64,000 bases of DNA, taken from assembly GCF_049243985.1 (NCBI RefSeq), contig NC_135380.1, positions 22,926,501 through 22,990,500 of the forward strand, written 5' to 3'. Shown piece by piece: positions 60,001-64,000 of the stretch; the first letter of the stretch is position 1; each line of letters starts with the position of its first letter. The notes beneath the pieces are model-generated. The model made no database searches and had not been told where the DNA came from. It saw nothing but the letters and a program-made list of their open reading frames with translations. Made by a program: the position numbers and the translations under genes. This DNA comes from Paroedura picta (Eukaryota; Chordata; Lepidosauria; Squamata; Gekkonidae).

Positions 60001-60514
60001 ATTTAAAATGGATGCCTCCAAGCTTCTCTTCCCCCCCCCGTCCCCATCCTCTTCCCCAAGAACTCTCCATGTGGACACCACGTGGTCAGCGCCGGAGTCG
60101 CCTGCAATGCGGGAGCGCGCGCCCGTACAAGAAGCCGGTTTCGTCATCTTTTTTCGCCCATTCCCGTGATTATACGAAGCAGGCTAGAAAGAAAAAGGGG
60201 ATAATGCGCGCTCCCCCTCCGCTCCCCATAATCCAGCGCGACTGAATCGGATTCCCGAGGGGGGGGGGGTGCGCATGCGGCCCCACTGCCTCCTCATCAC
60301 CAGCCCGTCAGTCCGAGACGAGCCTCGGGTGTTCCTTCCCGCCGCCCCCCGCAGCCGCGATCGCGTCAGTCACAGAATGTCGCCCTCCCTTCCTCCCGCC
60401 CCCCCCCCCCGGGCTCGGTCTTTCCTTTCACTCACCTGGGTGCCCCTCCCCCACCGACTCTGAGGTGAAAAGGAAGGTGCCCTCCTCGATCCTGCTGTCG
60501 CGGAATCCGTTCAT
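53900..60514 (-). CDS. MAT2A: S-adenosylmethionine synthase, MAT2A type (9 exons, 391 aa)
   Basis: Methionine adenosyltransferase catalytic subunit: ATP plus methionine gives S-adenosylmethionine, in cytosol and nucleus. Coding exons in transcript order: 60514-60436, 57878-57801, 57715-57593, 57505-57393, 57309-57166, 56926-56708, 55771-55589, 55062-54929, 54002-53900. Total is 1176 nt; human MAT2A is 395 aa, and the four-residue gap is at the N-terminus. Landmarks are GEGHP with catalytic H25, GAGDQG (127-132), [16 protein letters not shown], and the P-loop-like GGGAFSGKD (274-282). The ending [20 protein letters not shown] then WEVPRKLKY, and the RRNGTLPW segment, favour MAT2A over MAT1A. 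Small departures from human are EAAAKTG for ETVAKTG and SLVMSG for SLVKGG. The 3' UTR carries six METTL16-type hairpins. Confidence 0.96.
54929..55062 (-). CDS. MAT2A: MAT2A exon 8 (134 nt)
   Basis: Encodes [20 protein letters not shown] then [17 protein letters not shown]. Acceptor TTCCAG, donor GTAAAA, a weak donor. This last intron is the one retained in MAT2A of other species when SAM is abundant. Confidence 0.96.
55589..55771 (-). CDS. MAT2A: MAT2A exon 7 (183 nt)
   Basis: Encodes [20 protein letters not shown] then [20 protein letters not shown], residues 253-313, the most conserved active-site stretch. Acceptor TTGCAG, donor GTATAG. Confidence 0.97.
55985..56525 (+). mobile_element. 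L2-like LINE reverse-transcriptase fragment in MAT2A intron 6
   Basis: Degenerate RT domain opposite to MAT2[18 protein letters not shown] (from the GVPQGSVLSP motif), VDDTQLYVL (from YADDTQLY), and later [15 protein letters not shown] in another frame. Old and broken. Confidence 0.7.
56708..56926 (-). CDS. MAT2A: MAT2A exon 6 (219 nt)
   Basis: Encodes [40 protein letters not shown] and [15 protein letters not shown], residues 180-252. Acceptor TTTCAG, donor GTATGA. Confidence 0.96.
57166..57309 (-). CDS. MAT2A: MAT2A exon 5 (144 nt)
   Basis: Encodes [20 protein letters not shown] then [20 protein letters not shown], residues 132-179. In-frame at both ends. Acceptor TTACAG, donor GTAAGT. 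Confidence 0.97.
57393..57505 (-). CDS. MAT2A: MAT2A exon 4 (113 nt)
   Basis: Encodes [20 protein letters not shown] then [14 protein letters not shown], part of the ATP-binding motif. Acceptor CCTAG, donor GTTGGT. Confidence 0.96.
57593..57715 (-). CDS. MAT2A: MAT2A exon 3 (123 nt)
   Basis: Encodes [20 protein letters not shown] then [20 protein letters not shown]. Acceptor TGTAG, donor GTAGGT. Confidence 0.95.
57801..57878 (-). CDS. MAT2A: MAT2A exon 2 (78 nt)
   Basis: Encodes [20 protein letters not shown] then DAKVAC. Acceptor TTTCAG, donor GTGAGT. Intron 1 upstream is the longest, about 2.6 kb. Confidence 0.96.
58800..58890 (-). repeat. LINE 3'-tail remnant in MAT2A intron 1
   Basis: TATATACTGCCACCTCCATG and GGCTCAGGGTGGTTTACAAT, the common L2/CR1-like 3' end in reverse. 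Confidence 0.4.
59175..59290 (+). mobile_element. Unclassified dispersed repeat in MAT2A intron 1
   Basis: GCTGTGTTGGTCTGAAGCAA, then CCCATTAAGACCAATCAAGT and TTTATTCAAGG. Complete left half of the family. Confidence 0.6.
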
Positions 60515-60800
60515 GGCGATTCTCAAGAAGCTGGAAATGGTGGGGGAAGAGAAGAAAAACGAAGCACAGAGACAGGGTCAGGAGGCGACTCGACACACGA
60601 ACAAAGCAGGCGTCCCCAAAGCTCCCGTCTCCCCAAAGGTGGCGCCCGAAAGGAATGAGAGCGGCCGCCGCTCAGCGTGGGTATTTATAGCGCTAGGCCC
60701 CTCCCACCTCCCGGAAAACCCCGCCCCTCGTCCTCCGGCTATAACCTAGGCGAGGCCGCGGAAAGAGCGAGCGCTATCTGGGCGCCTATCGAGCTGCCCG
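60040..60800 (-). promoter_or_regulatory. MAT2A: CpG island and TATA-bearing promoter of MAT2A
   Basis: CpG-dense region around exon 1. On the minus strand a TATA box TATAAATA lies at 60689-60682, predicting transcription start near 60655 and a 5' UTR of about 140 bases before the ATG at 60514. A TATA box inside a CpG island fits an inducible housekeeping gene. Confidence 0.7.
60436..60514 (-). CDS. MAT2A: MAT2A exon 1
   Basis: Encodes [20 protein letters not shown] then VGEGHP. The N-terminus is four residues shorter than human. Donor GTGAG at 60435. Confidence 0.94.
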
Positions 60801-63800
60801 GGCAGGCTAATTGCCTTTTTTTAAAAAGCCCGCTTCGCTCATTTCCGTGCCTTTGGAAATGACATTTCGCCCCCAAATTAATAAAGGACTACGTATGCAC
60901 CGCCTATTTATATAGTTATTACCCAGTGTGACCCAGGCAAAATAATAAGCGGGATCTCCGCCTCTCCCTCCCGCGCATGTCTCTGGCTTCTTCCAGTCGC
61001 TTTGCGGCCTGTGGGAGGCGCGGGGCCACTCACCCTTTTCCCGCCTTGGCGTGGCCGTGCGAGCGCCGCTTTTAAGAACGCGGCCTACCTGTACGCCTCT
61101 AGCCGTTTCCCTTAAATCCCAGTCATATAAACGGGGTTTGTTTCTAAGGAAAGATGCCTGAACGGGGCTGTACCTCTCATATGCGCGGCGCACAAGGGCC
61201 CCGAGAGCTTGCATTCTCTCTCTCTCTCTCTCAGGAGGCGGAGGGAGCTGTGTGGTCCCTCGCGATGCCTTGAATAGCCACGACGGCCATTTTGGTTCAG
61301 TTTCCACTTTCTTTTGGAATCACCCGAGGCTTCGTTCACACAGTGAGGCTTCGAAATTATTAGTGCCTGGTTAAAGAACAAAGCAGGGACCGGCACTGAA
61401 ACATGGAAGCCTGAACATCGTGTACAGCAGCGCTAAACGCGCACTCCACGGCCTCCCCAGATTGTCAGCAGGCAGATCAGGCTGTCAAGCGACAATGCTA
61501 GGGATATTCCCTCAGTCTCACTGTGGGGATTGCTGTGTCTGCTTATTGGGGAACAAGCTTCTGGGTACAAAATAAGATCAAGTTGCCTCACTGCAGTGCC
61601 TGGAAGTAAGCCCAGCAAACACAATGGGACTTCCCTTAGGGTAAATATAGGGGATCAGGAATGATGCATGACATTCGCAAGATGCAATAATGTTCATGCT
61701 TTCAGATCTTAATGTTGGACGTAGGGTTACTAACCCCAAGCTGGGAATTTCCTGAAGATTGTAGTGGAATCTGGGGAGGTTGAGATATCAGCCTCAGCAG
61801 GTATAATACCATGGACTGCCCTGAGCCTCAGGGAGGGGGAGTATATAAATGTAATAAATAAATATCTCTGTACTCTGGAGATTGTTATTCCTAAATCTCC
61901 AGCAATTTCTAAGAAAAAGCTGATAACCCCAGTGAACAACACAATGCCAGCAGAATCCAAAAGCATCTTATTTCCGAAGCCTCTTATTTCTGAAACCAGC
62001 CCCAGTTAAGGAGTTTCCCTTTCACCAGCAATACCATCTATGAGCCTATCAGTCAAAATAAAGCACCTGTATTATCTCTCCAGCCCCATCTGAGACTCAC
62101 CCTTCTAACAGGTTCTAGCTCAGCTTTTCATGAAATCCTGGGGTTTACCAAATGGGTGAAAGTTAATTATATATATAAATTTGTCAAACATTTATTGGAT
62201 GATATGACTATATATATGGAAATGTCAACCCCCCATGGCCAATGATGAGCCTGGAGGGGGTGGGAAATGGAAGGGGCCCCAGGTGGGGGTGTACTCAGCT
62301 ATGCTTCCCAATCATATTCTGCACAATTACACCAGTTCTGGGGTTTGTCAAAGCCTGAAGAATATTTCAGGGGTTTCTCAATGTTAAAAATGTTGAGAAA
62401 GGCTGCAATGTGGCCTCATTATATAGCTCCTTTTCTTTTAGGAGCGTAAGGAATATAATAAAGTAGAGAATCAAAGCTTGTGTCTTACATAGCTACCAGT
62501 TCCTAAAATAGACATTAGAGATTATGTTGTTTTATCCCTTTTCATATGTATGCTTCCTATAGCATATCAAATTCTTCACTAATCTATACAGCTTCAGCAA
62601 AACATCAATAACTTAAATTTAACCATAGTCATATTTACATAATTTATTGTACATCACTGGTATTTGCATATTTAATTGGGAATCTTGAAACTTAACATCA
62701 ACTTTATAATACAATATTTAATTAATGCAAAATATTTCCAGCCAACACGTGATCCCCAGTTAAAGTTCTACCAATCAGGGGCCATGAAAATTCAGACCAC
62801 AGAAGAAAATCAGGCTTGTACATCATGAAGAAGATTTCACCTGCTGAATTTTTACATGTCCTCCAGCTGCTAAAGCTACTAGGAAGGCCAGTTGTCAGTT
62901 CTATTGGGCTGGTGGGGAAAATGGGAAATAATGCTAAAAAAACAGAAGACATACTAGGGAATAAGATTTAAGTAAGATTATTCAGTTGCCCACCATTTTC
63001 AACATGGAGACATGAACCTACTTATACTGATTCAAACCATTAAGGTCAATATTGTCTACTCAGACTTCCAGCAATCTCCAGGGTTTTAGGCAGAGGTCAT
63101 TCACATCACCTACTGTCATATCCTTTAACTAGAGATAATTAACCTTGGATCTTCTGTATGCCAAACCCCCCTCCCCCCATGACCTGCTGTAAGTTGTGGT
63201 CATCAAAGTCAAATACATCATGCACTGTTTGTGTCTGAACTATTCAAAGTACTTAAGTGGTGTTTCTCTGTCCCTTATAGCAACATCATTCAATGCTAAT
63301 TCAATGCGCTCTAGAGCTGTAATTTCTTCCCACACACACATATTTACAAAAGTTTTTCAACTGTTAGACTAATTTTTAAAAATGTGGCTGAGGGCTAGAT
63401 TTGCTGTACTATTGCCGATACACACTTGTACTGAAAATACAAAAAACACAGCCAAACTGTCTAAATAAAGATAAATCTGCACATTCTAGCAAGCAATGTA
63501 TCTACTATCAGTCATCAAACTGCAGAGGGGAATGATTCTGTGCATAATAAGTAGACCAACTTAATGTCTCAACTATGAAAATGGGGGACATGTGCCTTCT
63601 TGCTGTAGATCAAGATTATTTCATTCACCAACTGTGCAAGTACAAAAGCGACCATAATTGACATGTATAAGTAACAGAAATAGTTCAGTTAATAAGGTAC
63701 AACAACCCAGCCATGACCCTGTAGCACAAGCAGCTACCGCAGAGGTACAAAGCAGTTTATGCAGTGTCTGAACCAACCACCTAAAAAGGCACTATCATCT

Positions 63801-64000
63801 TTGTGGGGAAAATGTCATTTACAACCTTAATTAATAAGCTTCAATAGAGCAACAAAGCCATTCTATTGCCAATTCAGACATTCTGAATGGATGGAAGAAT
63901 CAAATTGTTCCTACATTTCCTTTATACCAGTGCAGCCTGAAGATATATTGGCACAGGGAATCTGTGCTGGATAGCACCAATGTAGTGTTGTTGGTACCCA
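60801..64000. other. Upstream flank of MAT2A, no gene recognised
   Basis: 61.0-61.3 kb is still moderately GC-rich and holds a TC run at 61213-61231. A LINE 3'-tail remnant lies near 61795-61865 (TGCCCTGAGCCTCAGGGAGG then TATAAATGTAATAAATAAAT). The remainder is AT-rich without identifiable exons. Confidence 0.5.

Noticed and set aside
60807-61307. A 166-codon minus-strand open frame upstream of MAT2A
   Set aside because: GC-rich flank, low-complexity Arg/Glu stretch from a TC run, no family resemblance. It could be a transcribed leader but nothing supports it.

Overview
This is a vertebrate nuclear genomic window, and the repeats point to a squamate reptile, most likely a lizard. It holds 3' ends of RTE/Bov-B LINEs, many Sauria-type SINEs with an ACCTTT-like tail, CR1 3' ends closed by an ATTCTATG microsatellite, L2 fragments, and several non-autonomous hAT-like DNA transposons. 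Protein genes are split into short exons with GT-AG introns and start in CpG-rich promoters. The species cannot be named from the sequence alone. All three genes were assembled by hand exon by exon. In each, exon lengths and phases add up to an open frame of the expected family length.

Layout: 1-6.1 kb is intergenic and rich in old repeats (CR1, Sauria SINE, Bov-B). From 6.37 to 29.8 kb on the + strand lies IKBKB (IKK-beta, 21 coding exons, 767 aa). A compact tail-to-tail gap of about 1.7 kb follows. VDAC3 (8 coding exons, 283 aa) runs on the - strand from 39.7 down to 32.0 kb, with its probable promoter in a CpG island near 46 kb. A gene-free, repeat-rich stretch covers about 46.8-52.5 kb. 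MAT2A (9 exons, 391 aa) runs on the - strand from 60.5 down to 53.9 kb, with a TATA-bearing CpG promoter and a 1.4-kb 3' UTR. Nothing coding was recognised from 60.8 to 64 kb.

The genes are not a functional cluster. IKK-beta is the kinase of canonical NF-kB signalling, VDAC3 is a mitochondrial outer-membrane porin, and MAT2A makes S-adenosylmethionine. The adjacency is positional. From memory, human IKBKB and VDAC3 are near neighbours on 8p11 with POLB and DKK4 between them, while human MAT2A lies on 2p11.

The most striking non-coding structure is a set of six METTL16-type hairpins (TACAGARAA loops) in the MAT2A 3' UTR. This is the known SAM-sensing device, preserved here in full number. Other points of interest are near-complete loss of the cysteines known from mammalian VDAC3, a candidate 3-nt micro-exon in VDAC3, tandem in-frame splice donors in IKBKB, transposons inserted within a few bases of splice donors, and a SPIN-like hAT element. 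No undescribed multi-gene system was found.
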